DNA of 64,000 bases from Chaetoderma sp. LZ-2023a. Its lineage: Eukaryota; Mollusca; Caudofoveata; Chaetodermatida; Chaetodermatidae. The first letter of the stretch is position 1; every line of letters begins with the position of its first letter. The stretch spans positions 134,413,231 through 134,477,230 of the forward strand of contig CM067369.1 in assembly GCA_034401795.1 (NCBI GenBank), read 5' to 3'. Both the position numbers and the translations under genes were made by a program. Shown piece by piece: positions 22,233 through 33,403 of this stretch. The notes under the pieces are model-generated. The model was not told where the DNA came from. It searched no databases and saw only the letters and a list, made by a program, of their open reading frames with translations.

Positions 22233-22979
22233 TTCCTATATCAGACCTGCCAACCCCTACAGATTGTCTGTAGTTTGTACGGAAATAGCATCCAAACTAT
22301 GCATGTACGGATTGCACGTGAAAATACGGAAATACATTTTTTTTGCAATTACGGTAATACGGACAAGGTGGTAAAAGTACGAATTTCCGTTTGTAGGCTA
22401 TAAAAATGGCGACCGCTTATCAAAACATGTCAGCTTCCATTATGTCAAGATGTGATAATTGCTCAATCTAGCCAACATTTGAGAACAGCCCATAGAGTTA
22501 AAATGGCAGTAGAGTGCTTATGCTCATACCTTTATTTATATACGTGTAGCCTCCCAAAAGGGACTCAATTCTCTTTTGATAATTGGAAGAGAATTTGAAT
22601 AGAGGCAAATTTATATACTTCTATGAGAAATGAAATTGCATTGACATAAGGCCTAAAATAACTGATATATATATAATTAATCTGACACGTTATTCAACTA
22701 CATGTAATAGAATTAGCATATACGCTCTACGTCTATTCTATATCTATGAAACAGCCTGCCAAGATTATCTAATCTTGTTAATCGTCATTTTTCGCCTTTA
22801 TTACATCGTTAAATTAATGGAATGAGAAAGTTACCATAATGCGAGAATCCAAAAAATAGGTTTGTTTATGATGGCTACAGATATGCAATTCAACTATATA
22901 AATATACCGATGTCAATCGGAAATCGGCGTAATAATGACGTAGTCTAAAAGATCAGATAATTTTATGTTGCCTAACAGT

Positions 22980-23249
22980 ACGAAATCACCAGGAGCCTCA
23001 AAGCAGCATTTGAAAATGCCACTAATGCTGAGACAACCAGAGAGGCCGCCCTAGCCATAGCGACAACACAGCTTAGGCACAATAGAACACAGCGCTCACA
23101 CCGCCCGAAAATCAGAAGACCGAGGTACCACCAGGGCGCCAAGTCAAACCGCCAAACCAGGGCAAGACAAGCACCGCCACGCCGCCAAATGGGTAATAGA
23201 AGAAGCGCAAATAACAGGCAGGAACGTGCCGCCAACCGGTACCACTGAT
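22980..23249 (+). CDS. Arg/Gln-rich leader ORF of the Penelope-like element
   Basis: One plus-strand frame is open from about 22980 to a stop near 23247 and reads EITRSLKAAFENATNAETTR, EAALAIATTQLRHNRTQR, then a strongly basic tail (RARQAPPRRQMGNRRSANNR). It is very Arg-rich, as expected for a nucleic-acid-binding leader. There is no recognised domain. It may be the N-terminal part of the single Penelope ORF interrupted by decay, and the intervening 23250-24050 contains further fragments in shifting frames. Confidence 0.4.
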
Positions 23250-24059
23250 GGATGGTAGGAGCAGCGAAGCAATAAAAAAGTTATTCAGAATGGTGTCAAA
23301 CCTCAGAGACAGTAAACTGAGAAAGTGACTACACCGCCATAGTCACCTACACATGCAGCTACAAAAGTTCTCTGTCATTTCAACATCCTCTATGTTATCT
23401 ATATCCCATTCTGTATTAATTACAACATTCTCACTCTTTGTGCGCCGCCTCTAAATTGTAACAACAACGGAGGCGGCGCAAATAGCTCTAACACAAGCAC
23501 ACCGCCATATTCATCTCCTTTTGTCTTCAATCTCTCCTCAATCCCACTGGACAATCCATATATTGATGTCCTAGATAAGGGCCTTAATTTCAGCCCTGAA
23601 GTAACAGAACTCAACATGGGCAGTCTGTATTCAGACCGTCACGCATTTTTCAGAAGATTGCGACTCATCCACTTCTTCACTCCATACCCACATCCCCCGA
23701 CTCACTTCTAACACCTGCACTCACGCGCACACCTACACAACCGGCAGCACCACCCAGGTTCCAGGACATCATAATCAAGAAATCTGCAGCGAAAAAGACT
23801 TTGATGCCTCCCCCAACCATGGATGCTCCCTTCAAAGCCTTTTTCAAAGCAGTAAGGTATGAAAACAGTAAACATATCCACAGCCGTATTCCAATCAGTA
23901 ATCTCAAGTGTGAAGAACAATCCACACTTCTCAATCTCAAAGACAACCGTTTAGTCGTTAGAAGGGCCAAGCCACCATCATCCAAGATAGGGGTAACTAT
24001 GTAGCAATATCACACCGCCAATTAGCGGATACATGCATCTATCTAAGTGTCCCAACCTG

Positions 24060-25010
24060 TAAAAAAACGTCTAGACCAACTAGTAAGGGACCATGAGATG
24101 GATCAACAAACAGCCACCAGACTGATACAGGATCCAGCCATCACCGCCAGATTTTACCTCCTGCCAAAATCCATAAACCCAAAAAAGGTGGGCTTATACA
24201 AAGCAGACCAATCATCAGCGGTGTAGGCTGTCCAACTGAACTAATCAGTAGTTTTGTAGACGAACACATAAAAGTACATATCACTAAGATCAAATCATAC
24301 GTAAAAGACAGCACAGACTTTTTAAACATAGTGGAAGCCCTCGGTAAGACCAAGGAACAAACTCTCTTAGTAACCATGGATGTCACCTCTCTATACACCA
24401 ACAACCCCAACAAAGAGGGACTACGTGCAGTCACCAAATTCTGCCAGACACATGGCTTACCAGGCACTCTGACTATTAGAGGCCTCTTAAAGCTTCTGAA
24501 ATTAGTACCAGAATGCAACAAATTTGAGTTCAATTGCGAACACTATCTCCAAGTAGGCGGTACTGCCATGGGCAGTAAAGCTGCATGCTCCTTCGCATGC
24601 ATCTTCATGGCAGACCGAGAGACCAAATTACTGGGCACCGCCACGTACCAACCAGCACTTTATGTTAGATACACAGACGACATATTTATGATATGGGAAC
24701 ACGGAAAACCCACCCTGGATGACTTCGTTACCCACATGAATTCGTAACACGAATCCATCAAATTCACCATGGAATGCTCTGAAACACAGGTTTCCTTCTT
24801 AGACACTTTAGTCATTCAAACAGAAGCGCACGAGATCATCTGAAACCTCTACATCAAACCAACAGATACACATGGCTATCTGCATTATGACTCGGCACAC
24901 CCCACCTCCTGCAAAGATGCCAGCCCATATGGCCAATTTTTAAGACTTAGACGCATCTGCACCCGTATAGAGGACTACGACCACAAGTCTCCTCTTACAG
25001 GGCCATTTTG
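24060..25010 (+). pseudogene. Penelope-type reverse transcriptase
   Basis: Motifs in order: ITARFYLLPKIHKPKKG (about 24140), SRPIISGVGCPTELISSFVD (about 24206), YVKDSTDFL, TMDVTSLYTNNPNKEGLRA (about 24377, catalytic Asp), YLQVGGTAMGSKAACSFA (about 24545), and ALYVRYTDDIFMIWE (about 24657, the DD pair). After a stop at 24745 (TAA, where CAA would give Gln) it continues SIKFTMECSETQVSFLDTLV and YIKPTDTHGYLHYDSAHPTS. A second stop, TGA, lies at about 24841. Two more frameshifts separate RT from the nuclease domain. The motif set matches Penelope RTs and not LINE RTs. Confidence 0.85.
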
Positions 25011-25089
25011 AGAAAAGAGGATACCCCATAGAAATCCTAACGACATCAAGAGCGAAAGCCAGGCAAATGCCCAGACACACCTTACTACA

Positions 25090-25778
25090 CCCAGCACACC
25101 GTTCGACACAGCTCAGTAAAATACAGACCCATCTTTGTCTGCGATTTCACTCGCACAGGCATCTTTCTAAAAAATACCATCAACAAGTACTGGCCAGTCT
25201 TGAAAGCTAGCAACAGGTGCAGGTTGGCCTTCCCTGAAAAAACATTTTTTGGATTCAGGAAAAATAAGACTATCAAAGACACGATAGTTAGAGCCAAACT
25301 ACCACCCCTCATAGCACCGCCAAGGGAATCACACAGGAACCCATTCATGCCATGCCCAATGAAAAATTGCAACATCTGCAACCACATAGACAAAAGACGG
25401 TTCTTCACTAGCACCCACACAAAACTATCCTACACCGCCAAAATCATCGGCAACTGTCAAACCAGAAACATCATTTATCTCATAACCTTTGACGTCTGCC
25501 ACAAACTATATGTGGGCGAGACGCTACGCACATTCAAAACATGCATACAAGAACACCTCCGTTCTATAACCAATCTATACAGGAGTAAAAGATACAACAC
25601 ACCATTATCAAGACATTTCAACAAAAAACACCACTCCAGAAATGACATTTCAGTCATCCAGGTTTTAACATCAGACCCAGACGACAGTAACTCCACCATC
25701 TGGAGGAGATGTAAAGAAAGCCATTGGATTCATCAGCTCCACACTATGGAGCCAATAGACATCAACATCTCAGGCTAA
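25090..25778 (+). pseudogene. GIY-YIG endonuclease domain of the Penelope-like element
   Basis: The frame 25200-25778 carries CPMKNCNICNHID (Cys-rich knuckle), then NIIYLITFDVCHKLYVGETL, in which IIYLI stands for GIY and LYVGE for YIG, followed by RTFKTCIQEHL, RHFNKKHHSRNDISVIQV and a C-terminal SHWIHQLHTMEPIDINISG. GIY-YIG domains nick DNA for target-primed integration. The conserved Arg expected in the helix before Q-E-H appears as Cys (TCIQEH; TGC in place of CGC), so catalysis is probably lost. This reading relies on my recollection of the family pattern. Confidence 0.8.
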
Positions 25779-26261
25779 AAATGCCTTCCACTTCCCTGAC
25801 ATAAGGCATACAACTCACATAAATGTAAGCATGTAGTTATTACACACATAAATCGGAAATCATCCGTTCAAAGCGTGCAAAAATCAAAATAATCATTTTA
25901 TATTTTAATATAATAAGTCTTTACCAAAATATTGTAACATGAATTTTCTGGTAATATAAATTTCCATGATCGCGGTATGAAATTTTGTGCACAGAGGATT
26001 TCAGTCTTTGTTTTCCGATTTTGGTGTGCAAATATGGAAAATAATCACCAACTTCATGGAAGCGCTCAGCGCAACTTGATAATGCTGCAATACCAATAAA
26101 AAAAGTTGAAAAGACATGTGTATAAGAGAGAATCTACAGAAAGATGACCCGTTTTAAAGAACAGAAAAGGGTGATACACAAATGTACATATCCACATTGC
26201 AAAGCAATAAAAAATTTCTATCAAAAAATGTAAAGGTGAATTAACTCACACAATACTAGAT

Positions 26262-26350
26262 GACCATATTTACATTTTACCACCGGAATGACTGGCTCGA
26301 TAAGTCAATCATTCCAGTGGTAAAATTTCGTAAATATTCTCTCGCTTTGT
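26262..26350. repeat. Hairpin element, family H, copy 3 (short)
   Basis: TATTTACATTTTACCACCGG, AATGACTGGCTCGATAAGTC and the inverted CCAGTGGTAAAATTTCGTAA. It shares the GGAATGACTGGCTCGATAA core with copy 2 but has shorter arms. Confidence 0.65.
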
Positions 26351-26543
26351 TTAAAATCATGTGTTTTGCTGCTTTTTTAATCACTACTGAAAGGTTCCTC
26401 AAACTACTGAAAATCCATTACCGAAAGAGTGTGTGAAACTACTGAAAATCATGTTTTTTCACCTGAAACTATTGATTGCTTGAACTGGGGGTCGACAGCT
26501 CTGCTATATGGTTGTTTGGAAATTGATAGAGTGTTTCATCGGT

Positions 26544-26740
26544 GAGAATGAAGGAAATTTAAATTTCCCTTTCTCCGAGATCTAACAATACTCACCATCC
26601 TGTTACTTCTGATATACAGCTGGTCCTGACAGCTGGCTCTAGGACTATAGACTTAGAAAGCTTTACCGACTCCTTGGAACCGGGTACTCGGCTCCCAACT
26701 GCCGAGTACCCGTTTACCATAGAGCTCATATTGTTTGCAT
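26544..26740. repeat. DIRS copy 2 right terminal repeat with extension
   Basis: Outer extension ATGAAGGAAATTTAAATTTC to GATCTAACAATACTCACCAT, then sequence inverse to the left repeat (CTGACAGCTGGCTCTAGGAC, TAGACTTAGAAAGCTTTACC, CGGCTCCCAACTGCCGAGTA). It contains a hairpin GGGTACTCGGC/GCCGAGTACCC. Confidence 0.88.
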
Positions 26741-26797
26741 ACCCACCAAACAGGAGAAATCCATGGCTTGCCTCCGTGGGGCTGGGAGGCTGGGTCC

Positions 26798-26888
26798 GTA
26801 ACAGAATGGTGAGTATTGTTAGATCTCGGAGAAAGGGAAATTTAAATTTCCTTCATTCTCCTTCGATCAATACTCACCATTCTGTTAC
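26798..26888. repeat. DIRS copy 2 internal complementary region
   Basis: The first ~60 bp are the inverse of 26544-26604 (right-end extension) and the last ~32 bp are the inverse of 33538-33570 (left end). They meet at CTTCATTCTCCTTCG, the inverse of a left-end/right-end junction. It therefore encodes the circle junction. Confidence 0.88.
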
Positions 26889-27439
26889 TTCTGATATACA
26901 CCAGATTTAGTCAGTAACCTGGTGGGAAGGGGCAAGCCATAAATGCTACTTTTGCCCCTTGGAGAAAGAGTTAGACTACTTGACCAACGGAGACCTAAAA
27001 AGGACCGTCAAGTTAACGGAACCGAATCACATTCGCATCACTGCCACCACCCTTTTTTTCTCCTAAGAAAAGGGAGAGAACTCATGAACATACATCTCGC
27101 CTGAGAACACAAATATGCCAAGAGGGTTAACTGCTCTTTGCATATATTAGCCTGGGAATGAGCATGAATATATAAGATGAATGATCATGATATATAGACA
27201 TAATACAAAACACTCTCAATCCTGAATTACCTCATGATATTTGGATTTCAGAACTGGAGCCTCCAACCATTCACTTGTCCGGCCATCAGTGACACAATCT
27301 GGTTGATATACTCTCGCTCGACCATGTCTGCTTCTTAATTCTTTCTTACAAATGCCAAAAAAGGAAGAAGAGCAGTGTGGTCATATAGCTATCGTCTCAA
27401 AACAGCTAAAGCGAGTGGAATGGCGAAGTCTGACACATC

Positions 27440-28420
27440 CCTCATATAGTAATCCGTGAAAGAGGACTCACAGTGCCATTGTGCAACAGCCATGATGTCC
27501 TTAAACGGAACACCATTGTAAAAGGGCGGAAGAGGCGGCTATTCCTCTAACATCGTGCCCTTGCGCATTGCACTTGGTGCCCAGTCGTAATCTCATGGGT
27601 AGTCTGAATGCATTCAACTACCCGACGACAGATAGAATCCACGGATGCGGCGCCATATGGCTCCTTATGGCAGATCCACAGATGTCTATCATTCGACCGT
27701 AACGAGTCTGTCCATTTTGTACTTAGTCAAAGCACGGACTAGGCACCAGACACTGGCATCACGATCAAACCTACTTAGTTTCGGTATAACGATCGGTTTG
27801 CCGGGATATCTCAAAGATTGAATCTTTGAATAAACTCTGCTCTTGGCAGTAGACGCAGACCCTCTCTGGAGACAATAAATCGGTCCCTCTCTGCTGAAAG
27901 TGCATGGATCACACTGCGCCTTCTAGCTGAGGAAGCTGCCAATAGAAAGACCGCCTTTAGAGTCAAATGCTTTAGACTAGCCGAACGCAACGGTTCGAAA
28001 GGGTGCTTGGCCAGTACATTAAGCACTAAAGATAGACTCCAGGTTGGAATGACTACCGGTTGTCTCGGTCGGAGATTGCTCATTCCCTTCACCTTCACCA
28101 TCACACTCAACTGGGCCACCTCTGGACTATCCCTGTTGGCTAGACAAGGGATAACTGATGCCAAAGCTGACTTGTATCCAGCAATTGTGACAGGAGCTAG
28201 TCCTGAAAAGAACAGCTCACAGAGAAAGTCTGCTATTTGCTGAATAGTGGAATGAAAGGTAACAATACCCTTTTCCTCACATCTGTCTGCAAATCCGTTA
28301 ACCATGTTGTTATATGACTTGAAGGTTGACCTCCCTCTCGCAGCTGCGATGAAATCTGCAGCATGTCGAGAAAAGCCCTCCGACGTGGAATGTTGTTTGA
28401 CAACAACCACGCAGTCAATA
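27440..28420 (-). pseudogene. DIRS tyrosine recombinase, copy 2
   Basis: The open part (down to 27811) shows FIAAARGRSTFKSYNNMVNG, STIQQIADFLCELFFSGLAP, VTIAGYKSALASVIPCLANR, LKHLTLKAVFLLAAS and SARRRSVIHALSAERDRFIV with the first catalytic Arg. A frameshift near 27820 follows. Further on, CARA is followed, two bases short, by HDVRGI (about 27553), so the HxxR pair is intact but out of frame. The end, IMAVAQWHCESSFTDYYMRD (about 27500-27440), keeps the Tyr nucleophile. Compared with copy 1 the catalytic residues are preserved but the frame is broken. Confidence 0.85.
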
Positions 28421-28439
28421 ACATTTCGGGACGCTCGTG

Positions 28440-30320
28440 TAGGAAGCGTCCCTTGGCCTGGGAGATTATGTTCGGAATCTCGGGTAACTGCACTGGATTT
28501 TCCACCCGCAGACCTCGAAGATCCGTGAACCACGCCCTGCTGGGCCAAATGGTGCTATAGCAGGACCAGGCACGGTTCCTCCCCGATCTTCACCAATATC
28601 TTCAGTAGAAGAATGGTGGGTGGGTACGCGTAAGCGTGCATCCCTCTCCAGCTTAACGCCAGAGCGTCTGTATCGACGGCATTAGGATCTGTATCGGCGA
28701 GACATAAGTCATAATTTGAGCATTTTCCCTTGTGGCGAACAAGTCCACGTTGGGTTTGCCCCAATGCTCGACGATCCTGTGAAGAACTGGAGGGTTGAGA
28801 GACCATTCTGTTGGCAGAATTCTGTCTGCGAGACAAAGCATCCGCCAGAATGTTCAATCGCCCAGGAATATGAGCTGCTTTAAAAACAACCGAGTAATTC
28901 CTGCACCATTGAATCAAGTGCCACAATTAGATACATAGTGTGGGTGACTTGGTCTCGCCTTGGCGATTTCTGTATGATACTACTGTCGAGTTGTCCGACC
29001 GTATCAATATCGCCTTGCCCCTGACTTTTGGAAGAAACCTTTTCCAATGCCAGTTCCACTGCCATCATATCCAACAGATTGACATGCAGCTGGCTCGCTT
29101 GGAGAGTCCATATGCCCGAGACCTGGTGTTCTCCCAGGTAGGGCCCCATCCCTCCAGCGATGCATCCGTGTACACGGACAGCTGGGGGTGGGGTAGGTGC
29201 AGCGAACTCCTACTAGGAGATTCTGACGCTTTTTCCCACCATACAAGATGCGCCATTATTGGCTCCAAAACTGGCACCAGTTTTGACAGAACTGGCACCA
29301 GTTTTGACAGGGGTTCTATTCTCTGTTTCCACAGAGACATCAGATACAACTGGATAGGTCTTCGCATCCGAGCAGTGTACGGGTATACCTGCTACATGGA
29401 GACCATCATGCCCAGCATCTGAAGAAACCGCCTCGCCTGAATGTGGTTTCCCAATCGAAACTCTTGAGGATGGCTAACAGAGACACCACTCTGGGCTCTG
29501 ATGGGTAAAAAACCCTGCCCTCCTCGAGATCGAATCGCATCCTTAAATAAACGAAATGTTGAGTGGTGTGTCAACTCAGATTTCTTCTTGTTGACTATCT
29601 AGCCTAGATCTGAAAGCAACTTCCGAGTCAGAGCAGTATCCACCTCTAACCTGGCTGAAACCTGGCTGATGATCAGCCAATCGTCTATGTAGGTGTGAAG
29701 CGCCACGTTCTCTTTTCTGAGAAACGCTGTCACCAAAAGGACCACTCTGGTGAAAACCCCTTGGAGCTGTCGACAGGCCGAATGGGAGGTTTAAACTCCC
29801 ATACTAGATTCTGAAACGCAACTCTCAGAAACCTGTGACAACTCCCGTTCATAGGAATGTGGGAACATGCATCTCTCAGATCGATCGATACACATCACAC
29901 CCCCTTCCTCAATCCTGCCATTACCGACCTCGGAGTTTCCATCTGAAACCGAGGCGTATGGATAAACCAATTCAATGGCCTGAGACTGAGTACGGGTCTC
30001 CATCCCCCTGTGCTCTTGGGGACAAGGAACATGTTTGAATAGAAGTCTGGAGTGTTCCGGTTTGCTGGTTTATTGCTCCCTTCAGAAGCAAACCTGACAC
30101 TTCGTTTTTAATAGCTTCTAACTTGTCTGGTCCCGTTGAACGACAGATTCTGTGGTGGAAAATCCCACCACTCTGGTATGTACCCCTGGGATAACCATCC
30201 CAGGACCAGACTGTCTGACGTCACACCTCGACGAAAACGCATGAGCCTTCCACCCACTATAGACGCCTCAATGCCTAATGGGGGTGTCTGGCTCGCGTAT
30301 CCCCCCCCCCACCTCTCTTG

Positions 30321-30330
<10 letters not shown>
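28440..30330 (-). pseudogene. DIRS RT, RNase H and linker, copy 2
   Basis: RFRRGVTSDSLVLGWLSQGY and IPEWWDFPP (about 30240-30170) open the RT. A WRP-type segment, which copy 1 has partly lost, lies near 30000 in a shifted frame. The catalytic HTYIDDWLI is at about 29700-29674. RNase H: SVYTDASLEGWGP (about 29184), LLDMMAVELALEK (about 29085), and ILIRSDNSTVVSY (about 29020). The linker starts AAHIPGRLNILADALSRRQ (about 28890) and continues EWSLNPPVLHRIVEHWGKPN. In an RNase H frame near 29280, a 23-bp direct duplication (AACTGGCACCAGTTTTGACA twice) adds residues absent from copy 1. Confidence 0.83.

Positions 30331-30361
<31 letters not shown>
30326..30361. repeat. (GA)n microsatellite inside DIRS copy 2
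   Basis: About 18 GA repeats lie at the gag/RT boundary. At the matching place copy 1 (about 17776) has only AAGAGAACC, so the run expanded after the copies diverged. Confidence 0.9.
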
Positions 30362-30364
<3 letters not shown>

Positions 30365-30479
30365 CATATTGGTCTTGGCTTGGCCGGTCTAACTGGCACC
30401 GCTGTTCCTGTCGCACAGGTGCGGTCCAGGCAGATGCGAAGGGAGCCCTCGTACCCTCGGGTACGATCCGCTCCCTTCT

Positions 30480-32500
30480 GTCCGCCCTTTGAGGACTTAC
30501 CTCTCCCCTTCCCGCCTCTCGGGCGATCAGGAGCAGTATTGGGGAGGGTAGAGGCCCCCACAACCTTCTTGGCTTTCTTCGCCGAGGCGGCTGAGAAAAC
30601 CCAGCAGAAAACAGAAGCAGCACTATGCTTTAGGCTTTCACCTTGCTTTTTCTGTTTCTTGAAGGTTGCCCGGTCCGCGGCCTGACTACAGTCAGATAAA
30701 CCGCCAACCGATTCTGCACAATGCTGGCCGTGTCCTCCAAGATGGCCAGCGCCTGGCCACCAAAGATGCTAAGGCCTGTCAGGGGCGTCCCAAGAAGACG
30801 CTCCCTGACGGCAGTAGCTGGACGCATATGGTCAAGGACCATCTGCCTCCTGGACATAGTCACATGCGCCTGCACCCTTGCCAATGCGTCCATAGACAGC
30901 ACCAGTCCGTCATTAACGCACGAAAGCGCCACGCCCCCACTTCAGCCCACACCGACTGAAGAAGACGATAAGAGTGGTTGACAGCACTCAGCGCTGTTCT
31001 CACACCCCCATCACACAGGGACAGGACTTCATTATGGTGTACCTGAGCTATGTCCACAAGTGCCGGGGCCGGGCCACCCGCTCCAGCACTCTGGACACCC
31101 AGTACCCAGCGGTCATCCTCGGTGACCGACGGGACAACACCATACCTGTCGTATTCCCCCCGTGGAATACGACACCTCGCCCGCACCTCCATGGAGGCCG
31201 CAAGAAGCTGGCCCTTGTTCAAGCGTTGTTTGCTATAAATAGCATCAAGCAACACCATAAACCATGGATCCAGTCCAACAGACTGGATCAGGGCTGCGGG
31301 CAAGATCCCTGTCCTAATCGATGCACCGATGGACAGGGTACATCCTCCTCGGCCGTGGTCGAAACCACAGACGGGTCCACCCTGGCTAGCAAAGCCAGAG
31401 CCTCAGACCAATCCGTCTCCGAGGAGGACACTCCCGTGAACACGTCAACCGTTGACATGTTCACGGCCCTACCAGCAACGGCCTCCCGGCTAGGAGCCAT
31501 TGCTGATATGCTAGGAACACCGGTACCGTACGGTTCCGCTGCCACCCCATGGAACACACCAGTCCATGGAGTAGGCCTGCACGGAAAACCGTGCGGACCC
31601 GTAGCGGTTGAGGAACCGTGGCCAAACACGGGTGCCAACGGCACCCCATGTCTGACCGCCGGACCAGGCGAGATAGGTGAGTACCATGCCTGGCCGGCCA
31701 CACCCGTCACCGTGTTGGTTGGCGGCAAACCAATCATCACGGGACCGGTGCCCGGTACCGGAGTGCCCTCAACCACGGGCGGAGCCGCTGCCCTGGCTTG
31801 CGCCAGGCCAGACAGATGGAGGACGGTTCCGTCAGGAAGGACGGTTCCGTCAGGACGGAATTGACCTCCATGCTCTCCACCCGCGGCATCACAGGCCGCA
31901 GCACCCTCTCCTCCTCGGCCTCCTCATCTTCAGACACCGAAGTGTCGTCACTAGACAAGGAAAACCTGGCGGACGGCTCCCATGCCTCACGGACCGGCCA
32001 CCGCTACTGGACCACCCGGAGGTGCCCGCAGAGAGACAGAACCCATCAGGCCGGAGCCCGCCGGGACTGCCAGGGGGCCGTACGAAACGGCTCCCTCTGT
32101 GGCCAGTCCAGAACCCTGTCCACGGACAGGGTCCGAATCAAACATGGGGAGAGACTGCCATACAACTTTTGGCAGCAGGGACGACACCAGCGTGGGCAGA
32201 AAGCTATGCAAGACACCTTGCCTAGCCAGACCAAACCACGCCGGCGGTGCCATCTCCGGTTGCAGACGTGGAACGCCCCCACGGGCCGAAACGGATGCTC
32301 CACAATTTACTTTCGGACCGCCTGACACCGCGTCAGACCCTGCCAAGTCCTTCTGGCAAGGAACTTAAGCATCATATCGACCGACCACACAGCGCAAACG
32401 TTACACCTACTGTCAAGACTACACTTAGTACAGTGGAAACAGACATGGTCCTTGCATAGAACCCGTACAATATGTGGCACTCGACACATGATGGCGGGGC
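30480..32500 (-). pseudogene. DIRS gag-like ORF, copy 2
   Basis: Cys-rich N-terminal motif in shifted frames: PPSCVECHILYGF, then KDHVCFHCTKCSLDSRCNVC and AVW (about 32490-32385). The sequence just before it ends in a TTTTTTATAG-like tract, which might be a 3' splice site. The downstream gag core 31303-30860 includes QRLNKGQLLAASMEVRARCR and SVTEDDRWVLGVQSAGAGGP. The part 30932-30630 has LARVQAHVTMSRRQMVLDHM and ERLLGTPLTGLSIFGGQALA, close to copy 1. The tail is Lys/Gly-rich. Presumed nucleocapsid or structural role. Confidence 0.7.
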
Positions 32501-33403
32501 TGGCCTGGCCTATAAAAAAACCAAACCTACAATAAGCCAGCGGAACGAAACAAAAATGGAAGGCAGACAATTAATTTTCACCCTCCCGCACCCCACCCCG
32601 CAACGTTACAGCAAAGATTGCATTGATTATGATGACAAGAACGAAGCGGGCAATAATACACCCATACACTGATCCTCAAGGATGTATAACGGAACCAGGA
32701 ATCATATCGAATGGCATTCGGGGTATATTTACTAATAAATATAAATTATACGCCTAACGAAGGCCAAAACGATATGTGAAGAAACAACAAAATGTAAACA
32801 AACTGCTGTAGCACACGGTAAAACCGCAGACCACACATCTAAATCAAGAATTTTGAAACCACTGATCATTGCAAACAGATCGTGATAACACGCAAAACTT
32901 GAAAATTCCAAAGTTTTCCTGGTACCATTAAAGTACGCAGCACCCAGAATCAGATGCGCGAATTAATGAAACATTTTCTTCACATAAACATCCGAGAAAC
33001 ATGGGTGTGACGACACCCGCTCGGATCTTACGGAGAACGACATCAGCCGATAATCGTGTTAAAACACCGATAAGCCAACACCTAATTTCATATCTGCTGA
33101 TCGCCTGTTGGGGATTTAAAGGAAGGCGATCATCTGGCATATTTCTTTGTTAACACACGTCCCAGATTCTTTGGGGTTAGAAATTGGAACATGTGAGACA
33201 GACGAAATTTTAGAGACCTAAGTCTTTTAACTATGGAATAACATGGAAATATACGACCTGGTTATCATCGGAAGCATCCATATTAATCCAAAATATCCTT
33301 TTGAGAACGCACAAGCTATCACAATTAATCACAGTAAAAAGACTTAGGCTTCAACAATCTTAAGACTTTCCAACTGCAAAAAGCATGTATTCTCTTGTCG
33401 CAA

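Larger units (their letters stand above)
22960..25800 (+). mobile_element. Penelope-like retroelement (RT plus GIY-YIG nuclease)
   Basis: Plus-strand element with an Arg-rich leader ORF (22980-23249), a Penelope-type RT (about 24060-25010) and a GIY-YIG endonuclease domain (about 25090-25778). The order RT then C-terminal GIY-YIG is diagnostic of nuclease-positive Penelope-like elements, which are distinct from LINEs and LTR elements. Frameshifts and stops are spread through it. I could not find the long terminal or tandem repeats often associated with this group, so the ends are approximate. Confidence 0.85.
22242..26503. mobile_element. Candidate DNA transposon with 6-bp target duplication, containing the Penelope element
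   Basis: CAGACCTGCCAACCCC at 22242-22257 and the inverse of GGGGTCGACAGCTCTG at 26488-26503 match at 13 of 16 bases. Both ends are immediately flanked by CTATAT (22236-22241 and 26504-26509). CAG-starting termini with 6-bp duplications are reported for a hAT subgroup. No transposase is visible, so it would be a non-autonomous element that received the Penelope insertion and a family H hairpin. The pairing could still be a coincidence of two unrelated ends. Confidence 0.4.
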
